Positions 17,456 through 27,145 of a stretch of 38,128 nt of DNA are shown here, piece by piece. The stretch is taken from NCBI GenBank assembly GCA_947478455.1, contig CANJWR010000022.1, forward strand, positions 1-38,128. The letters run 5' to 3'. The position numbers were made by a program, and so were the translations under genes. Below the pieces are notes generated by a model. It was not told the origin of the DNA. It saw only the letters and a program-made list of their open reading frames with translations, and did not search any database. Numbering within the stretch: position 1 is the first letter of the stretch; every line of letters begins with the position of its first letter. This DNA comes from Beijerinckiaceae bacterium. GTDB taxonomy: Bacteria > Pseudomonadota > Alphaproteobacteria > Rhizobiales > Beijerinckiaceae.

Positions 17456-18978
17456 ATCTTTATTTCCGGTTCGCGCCCGATGATCCGCGCCAGATGTTTC
17501 ATCCGGCTGACAACTCTTTCGCTCGCCAGATCGGCCAATTCAAGCGGCAGCGTCAGTGTCACTTTGGATTTCGAGCACAAAAGCGGCGTGCGCGGAAGAA
17601 CGTCCGGCATGGCGGCGCTGAGCACATAGGCGACGCGCGTCGCAGCGCCGAGCACCTGCGCGCGGTCGAGCATACGGGCCGACGCCAGCGTCCGGATGTG
17701 CGGGCTCACCTCGTCTTCGCCGTCCATGTGCCGATAGGAGGCCGCCAGCGCCAGATAGGCGCGGCCCGGATGATCGATGCCAACAAAGGCCGCATTGGCG
17801 ATGATGTTCAGCGATTGCTCGCCACGATAATCAGGATGCGCACGCCAGCCGATGTCGGCCAACAGGCAGGCGGCGTGACGCAAGCGCCGCTCGCCAGACG
17901 TCTCGTCGAGATGGGAGGATCGAATGAGATCGTCCGTCCAGTCGCACAATTCCTCGCCGTGGCGGGGATCGCGCGAACGAAGAAGGTTCAGCTCGCGCGC
18001 CGATTCAATCAGCGGATCAAGCGCCCGCGCAGATGGATCGAGCCGCTCGTACAAAAGCCCTTCGCGCAGGCCCAAAGCCGAAACCACGACTTCCTTCGGC
18101 TTGGCGCGGCGAATGATCTCTTCAAGAACAACCGCCCCGTAGGCGAGAAGCGGACGGCGCGCTGCGGACACGGATGCGATATTGGCCAGCGCATCGGCGT
18201 TCACGCGTTCGACCAGCGCGGCGAAATCGGCGGCATCGCGCGCCGGAATTACATAGCCGTGCATCACATTCAGCGGATAGTCGCGCTGGCGCATATGCAG
18301 CTTGGCGAGCGCGCGCCACGTGCCGCCGACCGCATAGAATGTGCGGCCCTTCATCTTGTCGAGTTGCGGAATATCGGCGAGCGCCTTGCGAACGATCTTC
18401 TGGGCCTTTTTCGGAGACCGTCCGGAAAGGTCCATCAACGCAAGTCCGCCGAGGCGGAGCGAAACGCCCTTGCCCATGCGCACGCCCTTGACGTCGTTCA
18501 GCTCCAGCGATCCGCCGCCAAGATCTCCGACGACGCCATCCGGTTGATAAAAGCCCGACATAACCCCGTATGCAGCCAGTTCGGCTTCGCGACGCCCTGC
18601 GAGCAATTCGATCGGCGCGCCCATTGCCTTCGTGGCCTCGGCCAGAAAGGCCGGACCATTCGAGGCGTCGCGCGCAGCAGCAGTCGCCAGCACGCGCACG
18701 TCCTTGATGTGCATCGTCGAACACAAAACCTTGAAACGTCGCAGCGCCGAGAGCGCGCGTTCCACTCCCTCCTCGTTCAGTTTGCCGGTTGTGGCCACTC
18801 CCTTGCCGAGCGCCGCCATCACCTTGTCATTGAAGGTGGGCGTCGGCGCCCGCGTCAGGCCTTCATAGGTGACGAGACGAACGGAGTTGGAGCCGATGTC
18901 GACAATCGCGACCGGCTCCACGCCCTGAATACGACCCTGTGCGAACGGCGTTTCGGCTGCGGCATTCATGCGGATCAA
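17443..18978 (-). CDS. ppx: exopolyphosphatase / guanosine pentaphosphatase (Ppx/GppA)
   Basis: About 511 residues of the ASKHA-fold Ppx/GppA family. The first phosphate loop is [15 protein letters not shown] near the N-terminus; the second is [13 protein letters not shown]; the C-terminal part has the HD-like helical domain found in long Ppx proteins ([17 protein letters not shown]). It releases phosphate from polyphosphate ends or hydrolyses pppGpp. The TTG at 18978 is taken as start because it overlaps the ppk stop as TTGA and has GGAGA five bases upstream; an ATG three codons later has worse spacing. It is directly coupled to ppk, so synthesis and breakdown of polyphosphate are under one message. 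Confidence 0.92.
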   Translation of the reverse strand: MIRMNAAAETPFAQGRIQGVEPVAIVDIGSNSVRLVTYEGLTRAPTPTFNDKVMAALGKGVATTGKLNEEGVERALSALRRFKVLCSTMHIKDVRVLATAAARDASNGPAFLAEATKAMGAPIELLAGRREAELAAYGVMSGFYQPDGVVGDLGGGSLELNDVKGVRMGKGVSLRLGGLALMDLSGRSPKKAQKIVRKALADIPQLDKMKGRTFYAVGGTWRALAKLHMRQRDYPLNVMHGYVIPARDAADFAALVERVNADALANIASVSAARRPLLAYGAVVLEEIIRRAKPKEVVVSALGLREGLLYERLDPSARALDPLIESARELNLLRSRDPRHGEELCDWTDDLIRSSHLDETSGERRLRHAACLLADIGWRAHPDYRGEQSLNIIANAAFVGIDHPGRAYLALAASYRHMDGEDEVSPHIRTLASARMLDRAQVLGAATRVAYVLSAAMPDVLPRTPLLCSKSKVTLTLPLELADLASERVVSRMKHLARIIGREPEIKIAAN

Positions 18979-21164
18979 TTTGTCTCCAGACGGCGATACA
19001 GGCTTTTCGGGCTGGAATCCTTGAGTGATTTTCCGCGACCGGAAAGACTCGGATTCGTCATGAAATAGCTGTGCGCGTTGAACGGTTCTTCGTTGGCGCG
19101 CGGGACTATGCGCTCGCTCGAACCGTCGGGCAAGACCCGGTAGCTCTGCTGATTGTCGATAAGATTTGCCACCATGATCTGGTCCAGAACTTGCTCGTGC
19201 ACGGTCGGATTCATGATCGGCACCATAGCCTCCACACGGCGGTCGAGATTGCGCTGCATCAAGTCTGCAGAGGAAATATACAAATGGGATTTGGGATGCG
19301 GCAGCGAATGTCCATTGCCGAAGGCATAGACGCGCGCATGTTCCAGAAAGCGCCCGACGATGGACTTGACGCGAATGTTCTCCGACATGCCCGGAACGCC
19401 CGGCCGCAGGCAGCAGATGCCGCGCACCACCATGTCGATCTGCACACCCGCCTGACTGGCCCGATAGAGGGCGTCGATGATCTCGGCATCGACCAGCGAA
19501 TTGCATTTCGCCCAGATGGCGCCGGGGCGGCCGGCCGTGGCGTGGGCGATTTCCTCGTCGATATGCGCCAACAGACGCTTTTTCAGCGTGATCGGCGAGA
19601 CCGCCATTCGCTCCAGCCCGCCCGGTTCCGCATAGCCGGTGATGTAGTTGAAGATGCGCGACACATCGCGCCCGATGAGCGGATCGGCGGTGAAGAACGA
19701 AATATCCGTATAAACGCGCGCCGTCACAGGGTGATAATTGCCGGTGCCGACGTGGCAATAGGTGGCGAGGCTCGACCCTTCGCGACGCACCACCATCGAC
19801 AGTTTGGCGTGTGTCTTGAGTTCGATGAACCCGAACACCACTTGCGCGCCGGCGCGCTCAAGATCGCGCGCCCAGCGGATATTGGCTTCCTCGTCGAAAC
19901 GCGCTTTCAATTCGATCAGCGCCGTCACGGACTTTCCGGCCTCCGCGGCCTCGATCAGCGCGCGCACGATGGGACTGTCGGACGATGTGCGATAGAGCGT
20001 CTGCTTGATCGCCACGACGGTAGGGTCGCGCGCTGCCTGATTGAGAAACTGCACCACCACGTCGAAGGATTCGTACGGGTGATGGACCACCAGATCCTTC
20101 TGCTTGATGGCGGCGAAACAATCTCCGCCGTGCTCGCGCAGACGTTCGGGAAAGCGCGGATTGTAGGGTATGAACTTCAACTCCGGCCGCTCAAGCGAAA
20201 CGACTTCCGACAATTCGTTCAGCGCCAGCATACCTTCATCGGCGAAGACCTGATCGGGCGCGATATCAAGTTGCCCGGCCACGAACTGTCGCAGCGAGTC
20301 CGGCATGCGCGCATCCATCTCAAGGCGGATGACGCGTCCGCGACGACGGCGCTTCAGGGCGGATTCGAAGAAGCGCACGAGATCTTCAGCTTCTTCCTCA
20401 ACTTCGAGATCGCTGTCGCGAATGACCCGGAACGCGCCCTGACCCTCGACATTGTAGCCGGGGAAGAGGCTGCGGCTCTGCATGGTGATGAGATTCTCGA
20501 GCGTCACAAAACGCACCTGCCCGGGCTTCATGACGTCCGGCAGGCGGATAAAGCGTTCGATCTTCGCCGGCAGTCGCACAAGCGCATTCAGGCGTTCGCC
20601 GTCGCGAATGCGCCGCAGTTCAAGCGCCACCGTGAAACCCAGATTGGGAATGAACGGAAACGGATGCGCCGGATCGACCGCCAGAGGGGTCAGAACCGGA
20701 AACACATGCAGCATGAAGTGATCGTTGAGCCACTGGGCTTCATCGCGCAGAAGGTCGGCGGGCTCGACGATGACGATATCAACCCGCTCAAGATCCACGC
20801 GCAATTCGCGCCAGCGCTTCTGCTGATCGGCGGCCAGTTCGGAGACGCGCTGGGTGATCTGCGCCAGCTGGTCGGCGGGCGAAAGCCCATCGTCGGAAGG
20901 TGTGGTCACGCCGCTGCGCAATTGTCCGCGCAGGCCCGCCACGCGGACCATGAAAAACTCGTCGAGATTGTTGGCCGAGATCGACAGGAACCGAACCTGT
21001 TCCAGCAATGGATGGTTGGCGTTCGAAGCCTCGAGAAGCACGCGTCGGTTGAACTCAAGCCACGACAATTCGCGGTTGATGAACCGCTGGGGAGACCGTT
21101 CGACCGTATCGGTCGCATGTGCTTCCGGGGCGGGCTTGACGGCGTCTTTGGTCTTCGCGGCCAA
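18975..21164 (-). CDS. ppk: polyphosphate kinase 1
   Basis: A 729-residue PPK1. The N-terminal domain begins with [17 protein letters not shown], the family hallmark, followed by [17 protein letters not shown]. The catalytic C-terminal half holds the conserved histidine motifs THAKLSMVV and [10 protein letters not shown], where one histidine is phosphorylated during transfer of the ATP gamma phosphate to the polyphosphate chain. The TTG at 21164 (TTGGCCGCG) is preferred because GGAG lies seven bases upstream; a TTG at 21218 would add an unlikely hydrophobic leader. It is 89 bases downstream of hdaA and overlaps ppx by four bases. Confidence 0.95.
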   Translation of the reverse strand: MAAKTKDAVKPAPEAHATDTVERSPQRFINRELSWLEFNRRVLLEASNANHPLLEQVRFLSISANNLDEFFMVRVAGLRGQLRSGVTTPSDDGLSPADQLAQITQRVSELAADQQKRWRELRVDLERVDIVIVEPADLLRDEAQWLNDHFMLHVFPVLTPLAVDPAHPFPFIPNLGFTVALELRRIRDGERLNALVRLPAKIERFIRLPDVMKPGQVRFVTLENLITMQSRSLFPGYNVEGQGAFRVIRDSDLEVEEEAEDLVRFFESALKRRRRGRVIRLEMDARMPDSLRQFVAGQLDIAPDQVFADEGMLALNELSEVVSLERPELKFIPYNPRFPERLREHGGDCFAAIKQKDLVVHHPYESFDVVVQFLNQAARDPTVVAIKQTLYRTSSDSPIVRALIEAAEAGKSVTALIELKARFDEEANIRWARDLERAGAQVVFGFIELKTHAKLSMVVRREGSSLATYCHVGTGNYHPVTARVYTDISFFTADPLIGRDVSRIFNYITGYAEPGGLERMAVSPITLKKRLLAHIDEEIAHATAGRPGAIWAKCNSLVDAEIIDALYRASQAGVQIDMVVRGICCLRPGVPGMSENIRVKSIVGRFLEHARVYAFGNGHSLPHPKSHLYISSADLMQRNLDRRVEAMVPIMNPTVHEQVLDQIMVANLIDNQQSYRVLPDGSSERIVPRANEEPFNAHSYFMTNPSLSGRGKSLKDSSPKSLYRRLETN

Positions 21165-21253
21165 TGGTGTCTCCAAAGCTAGGACTATGAGCCCTCGAAA
21201 GGCCCCCAAGCCCAACAATGCACATTCTGTGACACTAACATGACGCCGGTCGG

Positions 21254-21937
21254 TTAACCGGCCGCCTCCATGCGGCGCAAAATCTCGCCTGCCATCGGGC
21301 GTGTGACAGGCCGTCCCAGCGCCAGCGCTTCACGGTCCAGCGCCTCGACCACATTGCGGGCAGCGTCGAGCGACCGCTCGATCCGGACGGCCAGATATTC
21401 CACAACGGTCGTATCGACCACGAGTTGCCGGTCGACGAAAAGTTTCACCAGCACCGCCCGCACCAGCGCATCGTCTGGTTCGCCTATCTCGATGGCCGGC
21501 GCCAGCCGCAGGCGCGACAGAAGGTCTTTCGTCGCCAGCCCCCAGCCGTCCGGCCAACGCCGCGCCGTCAGAACCAGCCACGAACCGCCTTCGCGCACCA
21601 GATTGAGAAGATGGAATAGCTCCTTCTCGATGCCCGGCGCGTCGTCGGCGTCCTCGACCAGCACGGCGCCTGCCCGGCCGAGCGCCTCAAGATCGGCCAG
21701 CGGCAGTGCGCGCCCGGTCAGAATGCGGGCTTTGGCCCGCGCCGCCCAGATCGCCGCCAGATGGCTCTTGCCGGCTCCGGTCGGGCCAACGAGCAGCATC
21801 ACCCGCTCGGGCCATTGCGGCCAGCGCTCAAACATGTCCCAGGCGGTGGCGTTGGAGGGAGAGACCAGAAAGTCCTCGCGCCCGAAACGCGGCTCCATCG
21901 GCAGTTCAAGGGTCAGTTGCTTCGGAGTGCGGTTCAC
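21254..21937 (-). CDS. hdaA: DnaA-like replication regulator HdaA/Hda
   Basis: A 227-residue AAA+ protein related to the ATPase domain of DnaA but lacking the DnaA DNA-binding domain IV. Residues 7-13 (QLTLELP) form a beta-clamp-binding motif. Walker A is GPTGAGKSH (51-59); the Walker B region reads VLVEDADD with Glu-Asp instead of Asp-Asp; sensor-type arginines follow in LLSRLRLAP and [14 protein letters not shown]. In Caulobacter, HdaA bound to the clamp triggers hydrolysis of DnaA-ATP after initiation. The GTG start overlaps the stop of the upstream permease as GTGA, so translation is coupled. Its place between the permease and ppk is the common Rhizobiales order. Confidence 0.9.
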   Translation of the reverse strand: MNRTPKQLTLELPMEPRFGREDFLVSPSNATAWDMFERWPQWPERVMLLVGPTGAGKSHLAAIWAARAKARILTGRALPLADLEALGRAGAVLVEDADDAPGIEKELFHLLNLVREGGSWLVLTARRWPDGWGLATKDLLSRLRLAPAIEIGEPDDALVRAVLVKLFVDRQLVVDTTVVEYLAVRIERSLDAARNVVEALDREALALGRPVTRPMAGEILRRMEAAG

Positions 21938-23067
21938 GAGCCGGGCTCATCTGTGGGCGTAGGAACCCCGACCCGTCCACCGTGATAGAGTGCGCTCGCC
22001 AGATATTGCCGCAATGCAAACCGCACCAGCACTCCGATGGCCGCCGCCACCGGCACACCCAGAATGAGGCCCGTAAAGCCGAAGAAGCTACCGGCGACGA
22101 TCAGCGCAAACATCAGCCAGACAGGATGCAACCCAACTGACTGGCCCACAAGGCGCGGCGTCAGCACATTGCCTTCCAAGAACTGCCCGGTTCCGACCAC
22201 CGCGATCGACATGAAAAACAGACCCATGCTGGGCCAGCCCTGCACGATGGCGACGCCCATCGACAGAACCAGCGCGGTCAGCGACCCCACATAGGGAATG
22301 AAGCTCAAAACGCCCGCCGAAATGCCGATCAGCAAACCGAAGTGCAGGCCGATGACCGATAGTCCGATGCCGTACCACGCGCCGAGAAACAGGCAGACCA
22401 GCGACTGGCCCCGCAGGAAGCCCGCAATGGCGGAATTGACCTCCGCCGCCAGCCCGCGAACCACCTCGCGGTTCTTCAGTGGTATCCAGCCGTCTACAGT
22501 CTTGACCATCTGGTTCCAGTCGAGCAGCAGGTAAAATGCCACCACCGGGGTGATGACCAGCAGGGAGAACACGCTGATCAGAGCCTGCCCACCGGACCAC
22601 AGGGATTTCAGAAATCCTCCGATCCACTGCGAACCCTGCTTGACGATGTCGCCCAGCGAATTCTGGATATCCGGAGCAGCGCCGCCCGGCGAAATCCCCA
22701 GCTTTTCGAAAATCCCGCTGGTGTATTTCTCGATCAGCTCGCCGCCCTGCTCGGCGGCCAACGCCCGAAGCGTCGTCACATAGCCGGGCAAACGCTCGAT
22801 GAAACCGGCAAGCTGCGTGGCCAGAACAGGCACGAGCACGATCAGCACTATGATGAAAATGAGCGTGAAGAAAATCAGGATCAGCAGGGTCGCGCCGAGC
22901 CGGTTGAACCCGGCCTTTTCGAGGCGGTCGGCCACCGGATCGAGCAGATAAGCCAGAATGAGCCCGGCCGCGAAAGGCATCAGCACGCCGCCCAGCACGT
23001 AGAGCAGCAGCATCAGCAGCGCGAGCGTGCCGAGCCAGAATCCGACCTGTCTTTCGAGCCGCATCAT
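21934..23067 (-). CDS. AI-2E family transporter (PerM-like permease)
   Basis: A membrane protein of about 377 residues with some eight hydrophobic segments, belonging to the AI-2E/PerM (PF01594) family. Typical are the N-terminal MPFAAGLILAYLLDPVADRLEK, the mid-protein VVAFYLLLDWNQM, and the C-terminal LVGQSVGLHPVWLMFALIVAGSFFGFTGLI. Despite the name, most members have no proven AI-2 transport; some are Na+/H+ antiporters. The ATG at 23067 is chosen; TTG/GTG codons further upstream to 23112 are also open, and none has a good ribosome site. The stop overlaps the hdaA start. Confidence 0.9.
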   Translation of the reverse strand: MMRLERQVGFWLGTLALLMLLLYVLGGVLMPFAAGLILAYLLDPVADRLEKAGFNRLGATLLILIFFTLIFIIVLIVLVPVLATQLAGFIERLPGYVTTLRALAAEQGGELIEKYTSGIFEKLGISPGGAAPDIQNSLGDIVKQGSQWIGGFLKSLWSGGQALISVFSLLVITPVVAFYLLLDWNQMVKTVDGWIPLKNREVVRGLAAEVNSAIAGFLRGQSLVCLFLGAWYGIGLSVIGLHFGLLIGISAGVLSFIPYVGSLTALVLSMGVAIVQGWPSMGLFFMSIAVVGTGQFLEGNVLTPRLVGQSVGLHPVWLMFALIVAGSFFGFTGLILGVPVAAAIGVLVRFALRQYLASALYHGGRVGVPTPTDEPGS

Positions 23068-23157
23068 CAGGTTTTCCAAGAGTCCCACGCCGGCAAAGAG
23101 CCCCGACGGCAATTCCTCAATACTGATCGCAATGAATGTCGTCAGGCGGACGAGCCG

Positions 23158-23724
23158 TCAATGGTCCGCAGAGTCGCTTTCCATATGCCGCATCCATTGC
23201 GTCAGGTAGGCGATGGTCGACGCGATGGTCAGCAGAGCCACCAGATAAACGAACAGATTGTACCACCATCCGGGAGGAATTTCGAAAGCCCGCGCACCCA
23301 GCACGGCGCCCGCCAGCATGATCTGCGCGGCCGTATTGAGTTTCGATACAACCAGCGGCTTGATTTTGACCGGATTGTCCAGAAGCCAGGACATGATCAC
23401 CGCCCCGATGATCAGCACATCGCGAAACACCACCAGAATCGCCAGCGTCGCCGGCAATGCATTTACGGCAGCTAGAGTCACATAGATGGTAATAAGCAGG
23501 GCCTTGTCGGCAAGCGGGTCCAGATAGGCGCCCAGTTCGCTCGCCAGATTGAACCTTTTGGCGAGAAATCCGTCGATGGCGTCCGAGACGCCGGCAGCGA
23601 CAAAAATCAGAAACGCCTGAACCCACGCCTGATCAATGATCATGGCGATCACGACCGGAACCAGCACCAGCCGTGCGAGGCTGATGAGATTGGGCAGGCT
23701 TGAAAAAAGACTCTGTGCGCTCAT
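23158..23724 (-). CDS. CDP-alcohol phosphatidyltransferase (PgsA-like)
   Basis: A 188-residue inner-membrane enzyme with about five membrane segments. The family signature is visible as D48-x2-D51-G52-x2-A55, then G65-x3-D69-x3-D73. The arginine normally after the alanine is a lysine (K56), with R57 next to it. The four aspartates bind the metal and the CDP-diacylglycerol. The best guess is phosphatidylglycerophosphate synthase (CDP-diacylglycerol plus glycerol-3-phosphate), but many Rhizobiales carry this gene as a second copy beside the real pgsA, and a cardiolipin-synthase-like role is possible. It is the first gene of the leftward hdaA-ppk-ppx block; a hairpin separates it from the amidohydrolase gene. 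Confidence 0.85.
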   Translation of the reverse strand: MSAQSLFSSLPNLISLARLVLVPVVIAMIIDQAWVQAFLIFVAAGVSDAIDGFLAKRFNLASELGAYLDPLADKALLITIYVTLAAVNALPATLAILVVFRDVLIIGAVIMSWLLDNPVKIKPLVVSKLNTAAQIMLAGAVLGARAFEIPPGWWYNLFVYLVALLTIASTIAYLTQWMRHMESDSADH

Positions 23725-23766
23725 GGCCTGGGCTGTCTAGCACACGAAACATCAGAATGGCTTGAC

Positions 23767-23788
23767 CCGGATGCCTCTCGGCATCCGG
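23767..23788 (-). terminator. 9-bp hairpin between amidohydrolase and CDP-alcohol transferase genes
   Basis: CCGGATGCC and GGCATCCGG pair perfectly around a four-base loop, 63 bases after the amidohydrolase stop on the minus strand. No T-run follows. Its place suggests it ends the Rieske-amidohydrolase message and isolates the downstream core block. Confidence 0.55.
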
Positions 23789-23850
23789 AAAGTTTCCATG
23801 TCCTGTCGGACTTCCGCGCGGCTACGCCACGCATCGGACCATGCCAGCCG

Positions 23851-25077
23851 TCACGCCTTGCCGCGCGCCGCCAGACGGGCCTGCTTTTCGTCCGAGATAT
23901 AATGGTCGAGCTTGAACAGCTTGCGGGCGTTCTCGCCAAGAATGTTCTTCTTCTGTTGCAGGTTCAGGAACGGCAGATCGTAGATCGTGCTCGGCAGATC
24001 CATGTCCCAGTGCGGATAGTCCGAAGAATAGAGCAACTGCGTCTCCGCGTTGATCATCTTGAATGTCTCCTGCAGCATGGTCTGGTTATTGACCATTTCC
24101 ATCGGCTGCGTGGTGTAGAACATCTCGCGCATGTAATCGCTCGGCAGACGCTTCAACGTCGGCGCTTCCGAACTGCGCATCATGTATTCGTTGTCGAGGC
24201 GCTGCATCAGGAATGGAATCCACGCCAGACCGCTTTCGATCCAGATCGACTTGAGACCCGGGAAACGCTCCGGAATGCCGTTCACGACCCAGTTGGTCAT
24301 GTGGACGATGTTGAACCACGAGAAGCCCAGCGCATGCGTGGCGATGAAGCGGTTCGTGATGTGCATGCTCTGGTCGCCCCAGTTCGTGGCGGCATGGAAG
24401 GCCAGCGGCAGACCGCGTTCCTCAAGCGCCCGATAGAGCTTCATGTACGCGTTGTCGTAGAGGCCCTTGTAGCGGACGGTCGTGATCAGGAAGCCGATCA
24501 CCCCCCGACATCCGCTGAACTCTTCCACCATCTTGAGCGCCGCTTCCGGATCGTTCATCGGCAGATAGAGCATCGAGACCAGACGCTTGTCCTGCGACAG
24601 AATCTTCTCGGTAAGCCACTTGTTGTAGGCCCGCGCATATTGCACCTCGACCTCGACGACCGGGTTGAGCCCGAGGCCCAGCATCGGCGTGGGGAAGATG
24701 CAGGCCACGTCGACGCCCATGGAATCCATCCATTTGCGGGTGAGGCCGATGTCGCGATGCACCGCGCCTGGCGCCTGCTCCGTGCGGCGATGGGCATAAC
24801 GGGTGATGCGCCCGGCCATTTCCTGATAGCCGCCGGTGGAGCGCTGCATCATCGTCGCGCCCTTGGTGAACTTGAACTGGTCGCGCATGACCGGATCTTC
24901 AATGTATTCCCAGATGTCCCGATAGGAATCTGTCTCGTAGTGGTGGGCGTCCACGTCGATGATCATGAAGTCTTCGTACTTCCGGTCCTCGGCCTGCTGC
25001 TGCGCATGGGCCAGCAGGCTGCGGGTGTCGAAGGTCTCACGGGCGGGATCGCTGACGATCGGGTTCATGATGTTCAT
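23851..25077 (-). CDS. amidohydrolase family 2 protein (second copy in window)
   Basis: A 408-residue metal-dependent TIM-barrel enzyme of the amidohydrolase-2 group. Strand 1 reads MIIDVDAHHYETD (DxH-type metal site), a mid-barrel histidine is in AFHAATNWGD, then SIWIESGLAWIPFLMQR, and the catalytic aspartate is in LYSSDYPHWDMD. It shares ES-x2-x-W-x-PF and SxDYPH with the enzyme at 6081-7187 but differs in the rest, so the two are distant paralogs. The ATG has AAGGGAG eight bases upstream. It lies downstream of a small protein and a Rieske ferredoxin on the same strand. Possible reactions are hydrolysis or non-oxidative decarboxylation of an aromatic or heterocyclic acid. Confidence 0.88.
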   Translation of the reverse strand: MNIMNPIVSDPARETFDTRSLLAHAQQQAEDRKYEDFMIIDVDAHHYETDSYRDIWEYIEDPVMRDQFKFTKGATMMQRSTGGYQEMAGRITRYAHRRTEQAPGAVHRDIGLTRKWMDSMGVDVACIFPTPMLGLGLNPVVEVEVQYARAYNKWLTEKILSQDKRLVSMLYLPMNDPEAALKMVEEFSGCRGVIGFLITTVRYKGLYDNAYMKLYRALEERGLPLAFHAATNWGDQSMHITNRFIATHALGFSWFNIVHMTNWVVNGIPERFPGLKSIWIESGLAWIPFLMQRLDNEYMMRSSEAPTLKRLPSDYMREMFYTTQPMEMVNNQTMLQETFKMINAETQLLYSSDYPHWDMDLPSTIYDLPFLNLQQKKNILGENARKLFKLDHYISDEKQARLAARGKA

Positions 25078-25161
25078 TTTGTGCTCCCTTGAGCATGAAA
25101 CCGGCGTTCGCGTGGTCCGGACGTTTCATGCGTGATGCGAAAACGAATGGTTCGGTGCGCC

Positions 25162-25509
25162 CTATTCGGCTGCTTTTGCACGGTGCTGCGGGGCGACGCA
25201 ATTTCCCGTCATGGCCTGCCACATGCTCAGTTCGAACATCTGGACATTCAGCGCATGGAGCATGTCGGTCACTGTGATCATCACATCCGTCACCGAAAGA
25301 TCGCCGCCGCGCGGTGGAAAGGGACTGGCCATCCCCATCTCAGCCTTCTTGGCGTAGAACTTGATGGCGCTGCCCAGCATGTCCTGCAGAGCCAGATCCG
25401 ACACCGTATCGGGATTGGACAGCGCAGCCTGGAGCTTTGCCGACACATCCTGAAGCGAGGCGGAAACGCCGGTGTCGATGTCGGTGACGATCACATCAGA
25501 CGACGACAT
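25162..25509 (-). CDS. conserved-looking small protein of unknown function
   Basis: 115 residues from an ATG with a near-perfect GGAGGAG site. I do not recognise the family. It is acidic in the first third (SDVIVTDIDTGVSASLQD), helical in the middle (LQDMLGSAIKFYAKKAEMG), and ends with FELSMWQAMTGNC and a basic tail. No signal peptide or membrane segment is seen. The start lies 14 bases inside the end of the Rieske gene and the stop is 84 bases before the amidohydrolase, so the three are surely one message. By position it may be a small subunit or partner of one of the two enzymes. Confidence 0.75.
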   Translation of the reverse strand: MSSSDVIVTDIDTGVSASLQDVSAKLQAALSNPDTVSDLALQDMLGSAIKFYAKKAEMGMASPFPPRGGDLSVTDVMITVTDMLHALNVQMFELSMWQAMTGNCVAPQHRAKAAE

Positions 25510-25861
25510 AAACTCCTCCATCGCGCTGGACGATCTCGTGCTTCTTCAACCGGATCTTCGGGTCCGGGGCGCATTCGCCGGTCAGCAGCTTGTATTCCCA
25601 GCCGTGCCACGGGCACACGATGTGCGGATCGTCGTGATCGTAGGTCTGGCCCAGAAAGGTCTTATCCTCGGCGAAAAGATCGACGACTTTGCCCTTCACG
25701 ATGCCTTCGCAGGCAGGACCGCCCTGATGAACGCAATGGTTACGGTAGGCGAAATAGGCGCCCTTATGGCGATAGACGCCCACTTCGGTGCGACCCTGGC
25801 GGACGATACGGACTTCGCCGTCCTTCATTTCGCTATCCGGGCAAACAAAAATCTCAGCCAT
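25496..25861 (-). CDS. Rieske [2Fe-2S] ferredoxin-like protein
   Basis: 121 residues with a single Rieske domain: C43-x-H45 in NHCVHQGG and C83-P-W-H86 in IVCPWHGWEY. These four residues bind the [2Fe-2S] cluster. The spacing between the two pairs is 37 residues, about twenty more than in common oxygenase ferredoxins; the extra loop (VVDLFAEDKTFLG) has an acidic centre. There is no oxygenase catalytic domain and no membrane anchor, so it is a soluble electron carrier or a regulatory Fe-S subunit. The ATG at 25861 fits the family start; GGGAGGAG lies twelve or so bases upstream. First gene of the Rieske / small protein / amidohydrolase message. Confidence 0.88.
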   Translation of the reverse strand: MAEIFVCPDSEMKDGEVRIVRQGRTEVGVYRHKGAYFAYRNHCVHQGGPACEGIVKGKVVDLFAEDKTFLGQTYDHDDPHIVCPWHGWEYKLLTGECAPDPKIRLKKHEIVQRDGGVYVVV

Positions 25862-26065
25862 TCCCGACTTGCTCCTCCCGGCCCGACTTTTCCGGGCCCA
25901 CGATGAGTCTACTTTAGGCGGATCGATGCCCATTGGCCAAGCCCTGAGCGTAGTTTACGAGAGGCCGGCCGGCATTTTTCGATGCTGCAATGCGGGGGAC
26001 GAACCCCATCCAAGCCTTGCATCGGCAGAACCGGCGCGATAACCGGGTTGAAACAGGATTTTGCC

Positions 26066-27145
26066 ATGACAGACCCGAACGGTCCGGCTCCCGCCGCTGG
26101 CCTCACCTACGCGCAGGCAGGCGTCGACATCGACGCCGGCAACGCCATGGTCGAGAAGATCAAGCCCTTCGTGCGCGCCACCCGTCGGCGCGGCGCCGAT
26201 GCCGAGATCGGCGGTTTCGGTGGGCTATTCGACCTGAAAGCCGCCGGCTTCACCGACCCCATTCTGGTGGCGGCGAATGACGGAGTCGGCACCAAGGTCA
26301 AGATCGCCATCGAGAGCGGCATCCACGATACGGTCGGCATCGACCTCGTCGCCATGTGCGTCAACGACCTCATCGTGCAAGGCGCGGAGCCGCTGTTTTT
26401 CCTGGACTATTACGCCACCGGCAAGCTCGACCCCGAGGCCGGCGCGGCCGTAGTCAAAGGCATCGCGCAGGGCTGCATCGAATCCGGCTGCGCCCTGATC
26501 GGCGGCGAAACCGCCGAAATGCCCGGCCTCTACTCGGAAGGCGATTACGACCTCGCGGGTTTCGCGGTCGGAGCGGCTGAACGCGGACGCCTGCTGCCGA
26601 AGGAGGACGTGGCCGCCGGCGACGTTATCTTCGGCCTGCCCTCATCAGGCGTTCATTCCAATGGCTTTTCACTGGTGCGCCGCATCGTGGCCCGCGCCGG
26701 TCTGGCCTGGGACGCCCCCGCCCCGTTCGCGCCCGGCCAGACACTCGCCCGCGCCCTGCTGGCCCCGACGCGCCTTTATGTGAAGCCTTTGCTCGCGGCC
26801 CTCAAGGCCACAGATGGCGTCAAGGCGCTCGCCCACATCACCGGTGGCGGTTTCCCGGACAATATTCCGCGCGTTCTGCCCAAAACGATTGGCGTCGAAC
26901 TCGATCTGACGAAAATCCCTGTCCTGCCGGTCTTCCGCTGGTTGGCGGCGGCGGGCGGCGTTGCCGAACGCGAAATGCTGCGCACCTTCAATTGCGGGAT
27001 CGGGATGATCGTCGTCGCCTCGCAGGCGAAAGCCGCTGAAGTCGAGACAGCGCTGAAAGCCGCCAATCTTTCACCGGTTCGTATCGGAACAGCAGGCGCG
27101 CGCGGCGCGGAAGCCGTGACCTATTCGGGAAAGCTCGCGCTGTGA
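26066..27145 (+). CDS. purM: phosphoribosylformylglycinamidine cyclo-ligase (AIR synthetase)
   Basis: A 359-residue PurM, the fifth step of purine synthesis: FGAM plus ATP gives AIR. The N-terminus has the family pattern [18 protein letters not shown]; the ATP site contains [14 protein letters not shown], and the signature [21 protein letters not shown] is complete. [15 protein letters not shown] and [16 protein letters not shown] follow as expected. The ATG has AGGA upstream. Its stop overlaps the purN start as GTGA. It is divergent from the Rieske cassette, with 204 bases between the two starts. Confidence 0.97.
   Translation: MTDPNGPAPAAGLTYAQAGVDIDAGNAMVEKIKPFVRATRRRGADAEIGGFGGLFDLKAAGFTDPILVAANDGVGTKVKIAIESGIHDTVGIDLVAMCVNDLIVQGAEPLFFLDYYATGKLDPEAGAAVVKGIAQGCIESGCALIGGETAEMPGLYSEGDYDLAGFAVGAAERGRLLPKEDVAAGDVIFGLPSSGVHSNGFSLVRRIVARAGLAWDAPAPFAPGQTLARALLAPTRLYVKPLLAALKATDGVKALAHITGGGFPDNIPRVLPKTIGVELDLTKIPVLPVFRWLAAAGGVAEREMLRTFNCGIGMIVVASQAKAAEVETALKAANLSPVRIGTAGARGAEAVTYSGKLAL

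Noticed and set aside
23158-23724. Loss of function in the CDP-alcohol transferase because the family arginine is lysine
   Set aside because: All four aspartates and both glycines are kept and an arginine follows directly; probably a normal variant of this subgroup.
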